NCBI GenBank assembly: GCA_963693365.1 | Contig: CAVNZM010000017.1 | Coordinates: 62,001 to 126,000, forward strand | Direction: 5' to 3' | DNA: 64,000 bases | From: Amoebidium appalachense | Lineage: Eukaryota; Ichthyosporea | Part shown: piece after piece, positions 47,881 through 63,736 of the stretch | Position numbering within the stretch: position 1 is the first letter of the stretch | How the letters are laid out: every line of letters begins with the position of its first letter | Notes under the pieces: model-generated | Seen by the model: only the letters and a program-made list of their open reading frames with translations | What the model was told of the DNA's origin: nothing | The model's database searches: none | Translations under genes and position numbers: made by a program

Positions 47881-50800
47881 CCGTGCACGGTACTGCACAC
47901 ACACACAGACCAATCCCCCCCCCCCCCCTTCCGAGGTGGATGACTTGCCCCGTGCCCCCCCCCCCCCCCCCCTCTTCCCCCGGGTGACTTGCTACCCCTT
48001 CTGGGGTAACGGGAGCTATTTTTGATGCACTGCTTGTATGGTCTATGTTTTGTGGGATCGATTGGGAGCATACTCTCTCCATGTGCTTTTTGCAAAGTCT
48101 GCATTGTGCTATCCGGCGCCTATACGTACTTTGTTCTCTGTAACACATTCTTACTCTTTTCCCCCCTCCCACCGCCTCCCCCTTCCCCTCTAACATCCCC
48201 TTCTTTAAGGAGAGGCTCTGCTTTTGGTGCAACTTTGCATGTGTGCCCTTCTTTTATACATATCATCATGAGGTTGTCCGGTTTGAGTTTCTTAATTGTA
48301 CCTTTAATACTACTACATTCACCCCCCCCTACCCCCCTCCCCCCTCTCTAGGCTTCTTGTCTGTATCTGCTCCCCTTTTTCCCTCGGTCTCTCCCCCTTC
48401 CTTCCCCCCCCCCCCCCCCCCCCCAAACACACACACACACACCTGAATATGGTCTTTTCTAATGTTTATACCATTATAGTACTGTTGGCCTTGGTACCGA
48501 CAATTCATCACAGCTCACGTATTTGTCGTTATTAAACATGTTTCCTGTGTCTTGCGCAGAGTTCCTCATCGTGAAGCGGCACGTCATGCTGGGTTACACA
48601 TTCTAACCCCCACTCCCCCGCGCGCGCACACACTGTCATCTTCACTTGATTCTCAGCAAGACTTAGAAGTTGAGTTTTGTATTTATTTATTAGTTGTTGT
48701 AGTTTGTTTCCTTTTCCTTTCTTCATTTCTTTCTTTCTTTTCTGTTTCCGTGTACACGACATCTTAGATCTGTGTACGTATCGACATACTTAGCTCGCGC
48801 ACACGTATTGTCGTTTGCGTCAAAATCTATATATGTCATCCAATCATATCTCGTTTGTATTTTCCCAAGTATAGTAACTTACATTCCTTTCTCATTCCTT
48901 TCTCACGACGTAGCATTGTGCTATGTTCTTCAACTATTTAGACGTGTTATGATAAGAACATGTATAAATGTATGTTATGAATTAATAGTTGCATAAGTGG
49001 TTTCATTTTGTTAAATGTTTCCGCGCTTTTATTACTAGAAGTTTCTTTCATTAGAGGATTGAGTTTTATATTCTATGTGTCGACAGACATTTTAATCGAT
49101 ATATTTTACACTCATAGTTTTCGTTCTTTTGATTGGTTTATCGTTTCACATTCCCAAGTATAAAAGGGACCTCATCTTGAAATAAATCACAAGCAGTCGT
49201 ATTCATTTCCTATGGTTCCAGAAATCGCTCCTCCTCTCCGGTTGTGTTTTTCCCGTGTGTCTCTGTGTTGTGTATATCATAACACCCATCTGTGCTCTCT
49301 GCTTCTCCGTTTACCCACACAAAATAACAGGTTTACGGCCCCTTTGCACGCTAACACACAATCTCGTTACAACCGCGAAAATCTCTCAGTCTTACTGCTT
49401 CAATCATGACTGACAAACCGTCGTATATCAACCTTCCAATATGGAATCCGTCCGAGAAACGAGACGAGAAACGTCTTAATTATTTCGAGTGGGAGCCACT
49501 CATTCACCGGTTCATTAGAACAACCATTGCCGAGAAATTCGTTGACGCTATCAAGAGGCCACAGTGGGTTGACGGCGCTGAAGCCAACCAGTGGCTAGGC
49601 TACGCCACCAAGGACTCATACAAGAAAGCTTCCGACGTCCTCGACCAGATCCTCAACCAGTCCGTCCACCCGACCGAGCTCTACGACTCCGGCCGGATGC
49701 AAGACGGTGTCCACGGTGGTGAAGTCTTCCACAACCTACGTATGGCGTATGTAGCAGAGAAGGAGGCCCGAGTCACCCAGATCCAAGTCACCTTCGAGGA
49801 GCTTGAACTACGAGACTACCCCAACGTCACAGCATACCTCACCCGTCTCCAACGTCTGGCTACGACACTTGCCTGCCTCGACGAGCCCGTCCAGCACAAG
49901 GATGTCGTACGTAAGTTCTTCCTTCACCTCAGGAAGAACACGGCCCTGGTCTGCTCCGACATTGAACGTCTCTGCTCCGACTACTGCCAGTGGATGAACA
50001 ACAAGGCCTACCCGTCCTTCAACCAGCTCATCAGTGACATCCGAGGAGCTGAAATCCGTGCCGGCCTCATCGACGCAGGCACTGGTGCAACCGTCAACCA
50101 CCGTCCCCTCCGTGCACTCCAGAGCAGAGTGCTTCCCCCCGGTGACCTCCGTAACCGTATTCCTCGACGTGAGCATACACCTCACCGTTCCCCGTCCCGT
50201 TCCCGTGATCCTCGTCCTTCCTCCAAGTCACCCGGCCCCCGTTCAACTTCCCCTTACCACCGTGGTAACAGGGACAACCGTAACCGACAGCACAACACCA
50301 AGAAGGTGGAGTGTTCCTACTGCCATGAGCCCCACCACATCACAGCATGCCCGGAGCCTGGCTGTACTGTTGCTCGTCGTGCCAAGCAGGAGAAAGGCGA
50401 CAAAAGTGTGAAATTTGCACTCATCTCCTCCACCGGCACACCTGACAGTAACGACCCCGTCTGGGACAGTGCTTGTAATGCACACATCTGCCCCATCAAG
50501 GAGTATTTCTCCTCTCTTACCCCGTGTCCTCCCACCCCCATTCACGGCCTCGGCACAGTCAATGCCAAACAACGTGGCATCATCAACATGACACTGCACT
50601 ACAACGGCCAACCAACACAGTGCAGCATCAATGCTTACTACGTACCCGAGTCACCGTCTTTCCTCGTGTCTACCTCCATGGCCTCAGCTGCCGGCCTCCT
50701 AGGTCATTGTGACGATACAGACAACCACCCGTCGTTCCTCTACAGCCGTAATGGTGACATCATTTCAGATCTCACCCCCCTCGACGGTCTCTACTACATC

Positions 50801-53787
50801 ACTGACTATGTGATTGAGACTCCTAAACACCCGGGGGTCCAAGCCTACACAGCAAGGACTCAACCACCCGCCGACCTCACCCTTTGGCACAACCGTCTCG
50901 GCCACCGTGCCCTCTCCACCGTCACCAGGATGGCCAAGGATGAGCTTGTCATCGGCATGCCCCCCTCCCTCAAGTCACCCGACAACAGTGACTGCTTCGG
51001 CTGCATGTCTGGCAAGACCACCAAAACCCCCTTTCCCGGCACCCGTTCCAAGTTCACCATTCCCGGTGCTAACTGAGTGGCACCTGGACTTCTTCGAAGC
51101 TCCCTGTGCTTCCTACGGAGGCTACAAGGTTGCTCTGGTGTGTGTTTGTGATGCCACCGGTTACACCACCGTGTTCCCCCTCTACAACCGTGGTGAAACC
51201 CTCAGCTACATTCAGTCTCTCGTTGAAACCATCGAACGTCAGACACCTGAGATCGTCACCCATCTTCGGTTTGACTCCGGCTCTGAGTTCACCTCCAAGG
51301 ACACCGAGGCCTACTGCAAGCAGAAAGGCATCATCATGGAGTTTGCCCCCGTCGACACACCACAGCACAACGGTGTTGTTGAACGGAAGATGAGAGAACT
51401 GCAAGAGACAGTCCGTTGCTTCCTCCATGCCGACAAGGACCAACCTCTCTCTCCCAAGTTGTGGGTTGCTGCTCTCAAGCATGCTGGCTACATCATCAAC
51501 GTCACACCGTCATCTGCTGCCAACGGCAACACTCCCTTCGAGGCCTTCCACGGCTTCAAACCCGACGTCTCCCAGCTCCACGTGTTCGGCTCCCCTGCCT
51601 ATGTGCATGTTCCCCGGTCAAAGAGGAACAAGCTGGCATCAACCGTCAGAGTCGGCACCTACGTCGGCTGGGACCTGCCCTCCAAGGCACACAAGATCCT
51701 CGACCATGCCAGCAACCAAATCAAGATCTGCCGTGATGTGATCTTCGACGAGTCAAAATTCACGAGCTGCACCAATCAGGTCCCCGTTCCCCCCAAACCC
51801 GATCTGCCGACATTAGACCCCCCCTCCGACGACGACGATGAAACTCCGTCTGTGGTCATCTCCCAACCGTCCTGGCACAACCAACCAGCCCCGGTTGAAC
51901 CCGTGCCTCCCCCGAGCCCCCCCCCCCACTGGCCAACAACCCTTGCTGCCGGCCCCCCCCGTTGCTGTGCATCAACCCGGCTACATGACTCCGGTTTGTC
52001 CTGGGTCCCCCACCTTCCACTCGGCCTCGAGCAGCCCTGTGGACACCGATGCCCCCCTCACCACCGGTCCTATTCCTGGCTTCCATGCCCCTGTCCCGGC
52101 CTCCACCACCTACCCGGCCACCACCCCCCTCAAGGACCCCCCCAAGCCCAACCTTCGTCGGTCTACACGTCTCACCAAGACTCCAACGGCACTGGTCAGC
52201 ATCACAGCACCGACCATCAACATTGACCAGCTCCCCAAGGGCATTCACAAGCTTTGCAACGGTCCCAACGGTGATGCCGTCATAGCTGCCCTCACCTCCG
52301 AGTACCAAGCCTTCATCACCAAGGATGTCTTCACCATTGTTGATCCCCCCCTGGTGCCAACATCATCAAGTTCAAGTGGATTGTGACTGAGAAAGTCCTC
52401 AACTCAGCCGGTGACACCAAGATCAAAACTCGTGGTGTTGCAAAGGGCTTCACTCAAGTCTACGGTGTTGACTACGGTGACACCTCTTCCCCCGTGGTGA
52501 TGTCCTCCTCCGTCCGTGCCCTCCTTCCCATCGGTGTGGACGGCAACCATGAGATTCATCAACTCGACGTCTCAACTGCCTTCCTCAACAGTCCTCTTCA
52601 AGCAGACATCTACATTGAGCCACCACCTGGCTTCATCACCCCCGGCAACGAGCACAAGGTCTGGAAACTTAAGAAGGCACTCTACGGCCTCAAGCAAGCA
52701 TCACTGGCATGGTATGAGTACTTCGACAAGGTCCTCCTTGCTCACGGTCTCGAACGTCTCCGTTCAGATCCATGTGTCTACATCAAGACCTTCCCCAACG
52801 GTGACATCATCCTCACTGGCAACTATGTGGACGACGTCATCATCATCTGCACGGCCAACTCTTCCCACACCAAGGATCTAGTAGACCACATCATGAAGTC
52901 AGCTCTCTGCAAGGTTGACCTTCCCGACATCTTCCTTGGCACCCAGCTCATCCACACCCCCGGTCACCTCAAGCTGCTTCAACAATCCTACATCAAAGAC
53001 ATCGTCAGAGACTTCAACCTAAACGATGCTCACCCCAAGGCTACTCCCATTCCCGTCGGCACCGTCATCACCATCAACGAGAACGACTCACCACCCATCA
53101 AGGTTCCCTACCGTGAACTACTCGGCCGTCTTTTGTGGGTTGCTCGTTGTTCCCGGCCCGACATCTCCTTTGCCATCGGCTACCTCGGTAGATTCAGTGC
53201 CAACCCCACCAAACTTGCATGGGAATCATGATGTCTACTCCGTGTAGTTCGGTACCTCATCGGCACTTCCAACCTCGGCCTTCACTACGACAAGTCTGCA
53301 TCCGACGACAACACCCCCTTGCTGGAGTGTTATTCTGATGCTGACTTTGCCAACTGCCCCAACACCCGTCGTTCAACCACCGGATACGTCATCTTCTTCA
53401 AGGGCATACCCATCACATGGTATTCGAAGCTGCAGTCCATCACGGCAACATCCACCACCGAGGCTGAGCTTCTAGCCATCAATGCTGCTGTTCAAAACGT
53501 CATCTGGCACCGTGATCTCCTCCGTGAACTCGGCTACCCGATGACCGACCCCACCCCCGTCTACTGTGACAACCAGTCCACCATTGCCCTCCTGCACACC
53601 AACAGCATCAAGCACCGGACCAAACACATTGCAGTCCGGTACCACAACACGAAGGACTACATCAAGAGTGGGGATGTGGTCGTCACCTACGTGTCCAGCA
53701 AAGACAACGTGGCTGACATCTTCACCAAGCCCCTGCCCGGGCCCTCCCACGAGCAGCACCGTGATTCACTCAGTCTTCGTGACTGAG

Positions 53788-53830
<43 letters not shown>

Positions 53831-55822
53831 TCATCTACAGTGGTCTTCAAGTAGGTTGGGGCACTGGCCAGTGGTCTACACATCACCGTGTAGAGACACC
53901 TCCCAACGAAAGTCTACTGCTGTCTTCATCGATCTCCAGTGTGTGCATCTTCAGTGGGGATTTCTTCTCCACCATCCGTCGTTTATTTATATACCATCAT
54001 ATACTATATAATGTATAAATCATTAGCCATCAACACGTCACACATACACTAGTTGTTTCTTATATATATATTTATATATCGTCATTGGCTACCGTCATCT
54101 TCCGAGTCTTCAGAGGCAACCGTCGTTGTGTGCTTCTTCCGTTTGGTTTTCTTTCCCGGCTTGCACCTTCAAGTCTTCTCCAATTGTCTTCTCGAGTGGG
54201 GAAACTTGACTGTGACTTCACGGCACCTGCTTCTACATGTGTGAGAGTCTTAACATCAACAGTCACATCAACAAACTTCACGAGAACCCAACTTCCAACC
54301 CTTGAGTGGGGATGTCATCTTAACTTGATTCTCAGCAAGACTTAGAAGTTGAGTTTTGTATTTATTTATTAGTTGTTGTAGTTTGTTTCCTTTTCCTTTC
54401 TTCATTTCTTTCTTTCTTTTCTGTTTCCGTGTACACGACATCTTAGATCTGTGTACGTATCGACATACTTAGCTCGCGCACACGTATTGTCGTTTGCGTC
54501 AAAATCTATATATGTCATCCAATCATATCTCGTTTGTATTTTCCCAAGTATAGTAACTTACATTCCTTTCTCATTCCTTTCTCACGACGTAGCATTGTGC
54601 TATGTTCTTCAACTATTAGGAATAGTTATATTTAGACGTGTTATGATAAGAACATGTATAAATGTATGTTATGAATTAATAGTTGCATAAGTGGTTTCAT
54701 TTTGTTAAATGTTTCCGCGCTTTTATTACTAGAAGTTTCTTTCATTAGAGGATTGAGTTTTATATTCTATGTGTCGACAGACATTTTAATCGATATATTT
54801 TACACTCATAGTTTTCGTTCTTTTGATTGGTTTATCGTTCCCAAGTATAAAAGGGACCTCATCTTGAAATAAATCACAAGCAGTCGTATTCATTTCCTAT
54901 GGTTCCAGAAATCGTTCCTCCTCTCCGGTTGTGTTTTTCCCGTGTGTCTCTGTGTTGTGTATATCATAACACCCATCTGTGCTCTCTGCTTCTCCGTTTA
55001 CCCACACAAAATAACACACACACACACACATACACACACACACACACACACAGGACCCTCTCTGTGCCCATCTTCGATGAGGTGTGCGCTAAGATTCGGC
55101 AAAATGTCAACGGCACGTGTGCTGTCTATGGCTGCACGTCTGATATGGAGGTGGGTGGAGGGAGAGAGTGTTGAGCAACATCGGAGTTAGGTAAAGGGGG
55201 TTTGTTTTAGGGATCCGGGTCGGGTCGCAAAGGTTAAAGTGGCTTGTTTTGGGGATCCGGGTCGGGGCGCAAAAAGTGATTAACTCTTTGTGATTGGCGA
55301 GATGCTCATCAAACAGCATTTTGGCCTGACCTGAAAGAGCCTTGAATGTGGCCTATGAGAACCCTCTGTGATGTGTGTGTAGGTGTGTGGGATGGTAGAA
55401 GGGGGTGGGGGCCGGGAGGGGGGTGGAGGGGGTGGAGGGGGGGGGGGGGGGGGATGGGGAAGCCACCTGCACAACCATGGATGTGTCACAAGTATGTGTT
55501 GTGCCCTTTCTGTCTTATAGATACTGTATACGCTTAGGCATAGACAGAGAAGTCTCCTGTACAAAACCACACATACGCACACGTGCACATACTCAGCACC
55601 CTTATGTGTACTCGTACATGTGCGCATATGCTTGTACACACACATTCAAATGAGATATGCTTGTACACACACATTCAAATGAGATATGCTTGTACCCGCA
55701 CCCCCATGCAGGCACAGGTGTGTGCCCATACACACACACATACACTCAGGTTCCCGCACGCAGGCGTGCACACACACACACACTCACACTCACACTCACA
55801 CTCACACACACAAACACACACG

Positions 55823-55871
<49 letters not shown>

Positions 55872-56176
55872 ACACACACACACACACACACACACACAGC
55901 TCAACATCGGCTATCCCCCCGTCGTCAATCCGGAGAGGGAGTTTGAACATATCATTCGGATCGGGTCGAAGGTGGTTGGCCCGGACCGTGTTGGCCCGAC
56001 ATCAGACCTTCCTTTTATGGGTGCTGAAGATTTCTCATACTTCTTGCAGGTACGTAGCAAAATCTTTCAAGACTACACATATTTATTGCAAACACTGTTT
56101 CACACTCCCCCCCCCCCCCCCCCCCCTCCCTCCCCCCCCCCCTCACCCTGTCTTTTTTTCTCCCTGTTTCCCTCCG

Positions 56177-56255
<79 letters not shown>

Positions 56256-56565
56256 CCCCTCCCCCCCCTCCACCCTTTCCCCCCCCCCCACACACATACA
56301 CACACACTCTCTCTCTCACTCTCTTTCGCTCTCCCACTTCTCACACACTCTCTCCCTCACACAGGAGCGTCCAGGCTGCTTTTTCTTTGTGGGCACACAC
56401 GACGGCACGTCACCCCCCGCCGTGCTCCACAACCCCCACTACAATTTCAACGACAAAGCCCTCCCTGTCGCCGCACAAATGTTCGTCCGATTGGCCGAAG
56501 ACAGGTTGGGCGTGTCTCTCTATGAGGATTTGAACACGGTGTTGCCCTTGCCTGACTTTAAATGA
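47551..56565 (+). CDS. M20 family (M20D-like) amidohydrolase, C-terminal half, 4 exons; 5' exons not found
   Basis: Exons 47551-47687, 55054-55150, 55900-56049 and 56365-56565; phases 2, 0 and 0 join and the stop is TGA at 56563-56565, giving 195 residues. Exon 1 matches the lid/dimerisation domain ([20 protein letters not shown], then [20 protein letters not shown] with the conserved His and NVIPD). Exon 3 has the metal-ligand motif [10 protein letters not shown] and exon 4 the metal-binding His region ([12 protein letters not shown]). These enzymes hydrolyse N-acyl or amide-linked amino acids with two zinc or manganese ions. The N-terminal half carrying HxxGHD and the catalytic Glu should lie upstream, but nothing between 14.7 and 47.5 kb fits. 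Either it was lost or moved, or this is a truncated copy. Intron 1 contains the Copia element. Confidence 0.85.
49406..53786 (+). pseudogene. Copia Gag-Pol polyprotein, interrupted by frameshifts and one nonsense codon
   Basis: Starts ATG ACT GAC AAA. Order: Gag; a CCHC-like knuckle [13 protein letters not shown] (about 50311); aspartic protease [11 protein letters not shown] (DSA rather than DSG/DTG); integrase zinc region [18 protein letters not shown]; integrase core (D in LDFFEAP, D in RFDSGSEF, E in NGVVERK); RT with [10 protein letters not shown] and YVDD (52824-52835); RNase H ([30 protein letters not shown]). Integrase before RT is diagnostic of Copia. Breaks: a frameshift near 51060, another in the C run near 51918, another at the C6 near 52346, and an in-frame TGA at 53229-53231 where CGA is likely ancestral. 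The element is probably inactive unless these are assembly errors. Confidence 0.9.
53791..53827. repeat. C35 tract inside the Copia element after pol
   Basis: Homopolymer tract starting a few bases after the pol stop codon, within retrotransposon sequence, showing that such tracts also arise inside mobile elements. Confidence 0.9.
55806..55898. repeat. (CT)n then (CA)n at the acceptor of M20 exon 3
   Basis: The polypyrimidine tract and AG of this acceptor are made of CT and CA microsatellites; the exon begins directly after ...CACACAG. Confidence 0.9.
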
Positions 56566-58360
<1,795 letters not shown>

Positions 58361-58860
58361 TGGGCGACTGCCGCGTGACGTCAGCTGCTTACTATTATTG
58401 GAACCCATAGTATAGTATTATCAAATTCACGTTGGTAAGCAAGATATATTAAGTTAGTAACGTAAGCAATAAAAATGATCAAAATATAACTAAAATTGTT
58501 ATGAAGTGAACAGTGCTCTATGCAATGCCGTCATCCGCTGGCCGCCGTGACCACGGGCCACATAATCATTTTATCTCCGGTGTCTGCCAGAGCGGATAAA
58601 GTGATCACGTGACAAAACAAAGACGTTGATTAGCTCGGAGCGCATCAAATGTTTCCGATTGGTTGAACGCGCATCTGGTTCCCATGCGGGCCAGTTAACG
58701 TTGGCCAGCCATAAAAAACAAGCAAGAAGGAGAGCACACAGCCTGCGCAGGCATGCGCATACGCACACACGCACACGTACGTGTAAGGGGTGAAAGAGGC
58801 GGGAATATAGACGCGCACGGTTCACAGCCACGTTTGATTCCTGTTAGGAGCCAAAGGTAA
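58361..58860 (+). promoter_or_regulatory. Probable promoter and 5' UTR exon of the sideroflexin gene
   Basis: Contains a full CRE (TGACGTCA, about 58377), CACGTGAC (about 58605) and an inverted CCAAT box (GATTGGTT, about 58657). A donor GCCAAAG|GTAAGCG lies at about 58857, and acceptor CACACAG|GCC at about 59842 precedes the coding ATG by 64 nt, suggesting a 985-bp 5' UTR intron. Inferred from motifs only. Confidence 0.4.
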
Positions 58861-59906
58861 GCGATAATGGGTGCGTTTTGCAGTAGTTGTTTTGGAGGAA
58901 GGGGTGGTACCATATTCTGTTCACATGAAAAGATGGTTCCGAGAATGCTTGATTTCGGTAACAGCAGGATTCCTTAATAACCATTAGGTTGATAGTATAA
59001 TTGAGATTGGTTCTAATTTCTGAGGTTAGTTCTAGGAGAACAGATTCAGTGGTGCTCTGGTGCTGGGTTTCCGCTTGTAAGGAAGAGAGAGAGCAGACTG
59101 TTTTGGTGATGTTTTTGTTACAACGTTGTTTAGTCTTAGAAGAAACCAACACACCCACATACACGCCCGCGCACACACACACGTACACACACGCACACAC
59201 GCGCATACACACACACACACACACACACACACATACGCAGTTACACTTACACACAGGGCCACGGCATGCTCGCAAAAGCAAACACAGTCGTACACACACA
59301 GGAGGATGTATAAGTACAAATAAGCAGATAACTTGGGTGTGTGCACACACGAAGACAAACATTAACACACAAACATAGCGAAAAAGCAGTATTTGCCAGC
59401 TATGGGGCTAGCTGCCTGATGTTTACATCTTGCATTATAGGAAAGATGCCTGCTTTGCAACATTCATACTTACCCCTAAGCCTACACTATTACCCCCCAT
59501 TTTCCTGCCCTCACCCTGCACCCACGCCCCATTTCTCCACCACTTTTGTGAAAAATAGGTGTAGAAATCTTAGGGGTAGCCTGTTTGCCACAACTATCAT
59601 CAGCCGGGCTCTGACGTACCACAAGCCTCCTGTTCATACACCACACTCTTGCTCGGCTCTTCCCCACTTGGTTACTTGTTCTCTCTCTCTTTTCTGCCCT
59701 CCCCCACCCACCCCATCATCTCCCCGACTCGAACTTCGCCGACCTTACCCTCCACATCCTCCCCCGAGCTCATAACCTTCCCCAGCTTATTCCCCCTCCG
59801 CTTTGCTTTTTTCAACCCACTCACTCAATCATATCCACACAGGCCAAACACTCCGACCAGCCAACTTTCACCCCTCGTTCGCATCATCCTTCGCAATCAC
59901 ACAAAC

Positions 59907-60112
59907 ATGGAGTCCCCCAAGGTCAACGGTCGTCTGGACCTTTCCAAGCCCCACTGGGAGCAGAGCACCTACCTTGGCCGCGCCAAGCATTTCTTCAATG
60001 TCACTGATCCCCGCACGGTGCTTGCCTCTGACAAGGAGCTTGATGATGCAAAGGCGCTTGTGGAGGCGTACAAGAACGGCACTGAGCCTGCTGGAACAAC
60101 TGATGAGCAGGT

Positions 60113-60151
<39 letters not shown>

Positions 60152-60364
60152 TGTGTGTGTGCGTCTATGTGTGTGTATGGTGGCTGGAAAGGGGGATAAT
60201 GGGGTGGGTGTGGGTGAGTGGGCGTGTGTATATGTGTATGGTGGTTGGTGGTGGGTAGGGGGATGTGGGCCGGTGAGTGGGTGGGTGCGCACGTGTGTGT
60301 ATTTGTTTACGCTCACGGACACGTGTCAAGCTATGTGGGGGTGTGAGTGTCTCTTCCCCGCTCA

Positions 60365-60404
<40 letters not shown>

Positions 60405-60902
60405 CCCTAATTCCCGATGGGGTTCTTGTGCTATATCTCTATCACGCGCACTCACACACACTCTCTCTTTCTCTCTCGCTCTGTCTCTCTCTCACTCCCT
60501 CCCTCCCTCCTCTCCTCCCTCCCCCCCCCCCCCCCCCCCTCTTTCCCTTCCTCTTCCTGTCTCCCCTGCCCCCCCTTCTACCCCCCCACTTCCTGTCTTC
60601 TCCTTCGTAATTGTGTACTTTGTATGCTGTATATAACATTTTTAACCCCCCCCCCCCCCCCCCCCTCCCCCGCTTCCAGCCACTAACAGCATACCCCCTT
60701 CTTTCAGGTGTGGGCAGCTAAGAAGCTGTACGACAGTGCCTTCCACCCGCAGACGGGGGAGAAGCAGTTCATTCTGGGCAGAATGTCCTTCCAGGTCCCT
60801 GGCAACATGCTTATCTCGGGTAGGCATGCACGTGCACATGCACACACACACACACATATAACGTAAGGTAAGAGGAACACACAAACACCTACACACACAC
60901 GC

Positions 60903-60942
<40 letters not shown>

Positions 60943-61019
60943 ACACACACACAAACACAGGAATAAGAGACAGGCAAGCAGGCAACCAGACAGATGCACA
61001 CAAAGCCTAAGAGAAGGGT

Positions 61020-61087
<68 letters not shown>

Positions 61088-61199
61088 CTAGGGTCAAGGA
61101 GTGAGAGATCTGATGGAGGGTGAGAGAGAGGGATAGGCAGAGAGAGATGTAACGAAGGGGAGGGAGAAACAGGGAGAACACCAGGATTTTGTGCTGGAG

Positions 61200-61232
<33 letters not shown>

Positions 61233-61867
61233 GGTGGGGAAGGGGGGGGGGGAGGGGGTGGGAAGGGGGGAGGGGGCAGGGGGGGGCGGGGGAAAGAGGA
61301 GATGTTTCATTAGCTTCAGGGTCTGGAAGCTCCTCCGGGAGGGTGGGGGGAGGGGGAGGGTGGGGAAAGAGGTGCCTTGTACGTAATGTCAGCGCTTGCA
61401 TCATACCCCCCTCCCCCCCCTTTTCCCGGTCGTGAAACTTACCTTCTTCTCCCCGGCCCCCTCTCTCTCCACCCACCCCCCCCCCCCCCTCCCCTCCCCC
61501 CTCCAGGCGGAATGTTGGCCTTCTACCGCTCCACCCCGGCTGTCATCTTCTGGCAGGTTTGTACCTCTTACCCCCCCCCCGTCCCCCCCCCCCCCAAAAA
61601 AAAAAAAAAAAAAAAAAAACACAACCAACGAAAGCAAAAAAAAAAACCCTTTACCTTATTATGCATACTCTTTGTGTGACCTTTGAAGCATTGTAATGCC
61701 CGGATATGATTGTGCTTGTCTTCTTCAACACATTCTATCCCCCCCCCCCCCCCCCCGAGGATGGGCTCTGCTTATTATGCATACTCTTTATGTATGGCTT
61801 GCATTCTGCATCGTGTTATCCGTTTGTTCTTGTGTGCTTCGTACTTTTTGACGCATTCAAACCCCCC

Positions 61868-61899
<32 letters not shown>

Positions 61900-62342
61900 A
61901 CACACACACACATACCCTGACCACTTCCACACACACACACCGACCCCCCCCCCCCCCCCCCCATGCAACCGGGCATGGTTGCTCTGTGTCGTGCATCTGT
62001 AAGCACATACGTGTTTGTCGCTGCACTGCATTAGTTTGCACACACATCTTCACCGCTTTGCTCACCTTGCTTGCATAAGCAACCCTGCTCGTCTTTGATC
62101 AAGACGGGTTGACCCACCCAAGTTCAGTTGATGCTGCTGTCTAAGTTGGAGCGTCGTATATACGCGGGCTAAGGGGCCGAAACTCAGACGCAATTGATGA
62201 CTTGGGCCCTCCCTGAGGATGGGCTCTGCTTATGATGCATACTGTGCGCATGGCTGATGCTGCATACTTGAATGTTTGCCTTTGCATGTGTCCTGCACCA
62301 TGCTTCTCATCGTGTATGCGTACTTCGTGGTGTTCCGCATTC

Positions 62343-62379
<37 letters not shown>

Positions 62380-63094
62380 CCTGCTCCTCCTCCGCCTCTA
62401 CCACTTATGCACCCACGCACACACATCCACGTGCACAGTGGTTGAACCAGAGTTTCAACTGCATCGTCAACTACACCAACCGCAACGCAAGTGCCGGCAT
62501 CACCAACGAGCAACTGGCACAGGCCTATGCGGCCGCATGCGGTGCGTCCGTTGTTACGGCCGTGGGGTTGAACAAGTTGGTCGCTAGGAGCCCTAAGCTG
62601 GCTGGCGGCCTCGTTGGAAGGTGCGTGTGTGTGTGGGGGGGGGGGGGGGGGGGGGGGGGGGAGGGGGGAGGGTGGAGGGGGGTTGTTGTGCAAATGAGCA
62701 AGGATGCATGTATGCAAAACACAATTGGGCTACGCGGTGCAACACGCGCATGCACTCACAACACACAAATAAAGGCACACGAATGCTCACTCACACACAC
62801 ACACACGTACACACAAACACACACATGCATGCATGCATGTATGCATGCACACACACAGACAGGCACACAAACACTAAGACAGAGACACCCACATGCAAAC
62901 ACATACGGGCGTGTGCACACACGCACACACGGGAATACAAGTTAAACTGTATTCCAAAACCGTATCCTCCTTACAGCACAAAGTGTCTCACCACTACCCC
63001 TTCCCCTCCCCGTCCCCCTCTCTCTTCATTTCCTTCCTCACTCGCTACACCATCAAATGTGTTTCTCACGCCTATGACACTCCCCCCCCCCCCC

Positions 63095-63125
<31 letters not shown>

Positions 63126-63703
63126 TTCCCTCGCTACATTTGCAATCCTCTACCCTATTGCACCATTATCGCATGTCACACCACTAAATTTCATTTCCGT
63201 CTCTCAGAGCCACATTATCAACGTAAATCCCACCTCCTAACTATCTCCTTAAAAACTATAGGCTGGTTCCCTTTGTAGCTGTAGCAGTAGCCAACTGCAT
63301 CAATGTATATTTCCCACCTATTCCATCATCATATATCCTACCGCTATCTCATTAATTCCATCCTCTATCCCCTTACCATCAACACATATCTTATCTTACG
63401 CCTATCTATCGGCTCCCCGCCCCCCTCCTTCCCTCCCCCCCTCCCCCTGCGTCCCCTGCTCTGCTTTTCAAACATAACCTTTGGTTTGCACATTCTAACC
63501 ACCCCCCCCCCCCCCCCCCCCTCCTAGCGGGCTCCTCCCCCCCTGCTCCCCCCCTTACAGACTGGTTTCCTTTTTAGCCGTTACACAACCCACCACGCCT
63601 TCAATGTATATTTCACCCTTTTCAACCTAAAATATCTCACCACTACCTCTGTGTTTCCATGTCTCATATTCACACCATCACCACCTACCTCACCTCCTAA
63701 CTA

Positions 63704-63736
<33 letters not shown>

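Larger units (their letters stand above)
48634..55016 (+). mobile_element. Copia (Ty1) LTR retrotransposon inserted in a CA repeat
   Basis: 5' LTR 48634-49329 (696 bp) and 3' LTR 54313-55016 (704 bp) both begin TGTCATCTT and end AAATAACA. They differ by a few bases and two small indels (extra 17 bp near 54617 in the 3' LTR; extra TTCAC-type bases near 49146 in the 5' LTR). CACAC flanks both sides (48629-48633, 55017-55021), a 5-bp duplication that is not decisive inside a CA repeat. A purine-rich GAGTGGGGA precedes the 3' LTR. It lies in the first visible intron of the M20 gene, same strand. Confidence 0.95.
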
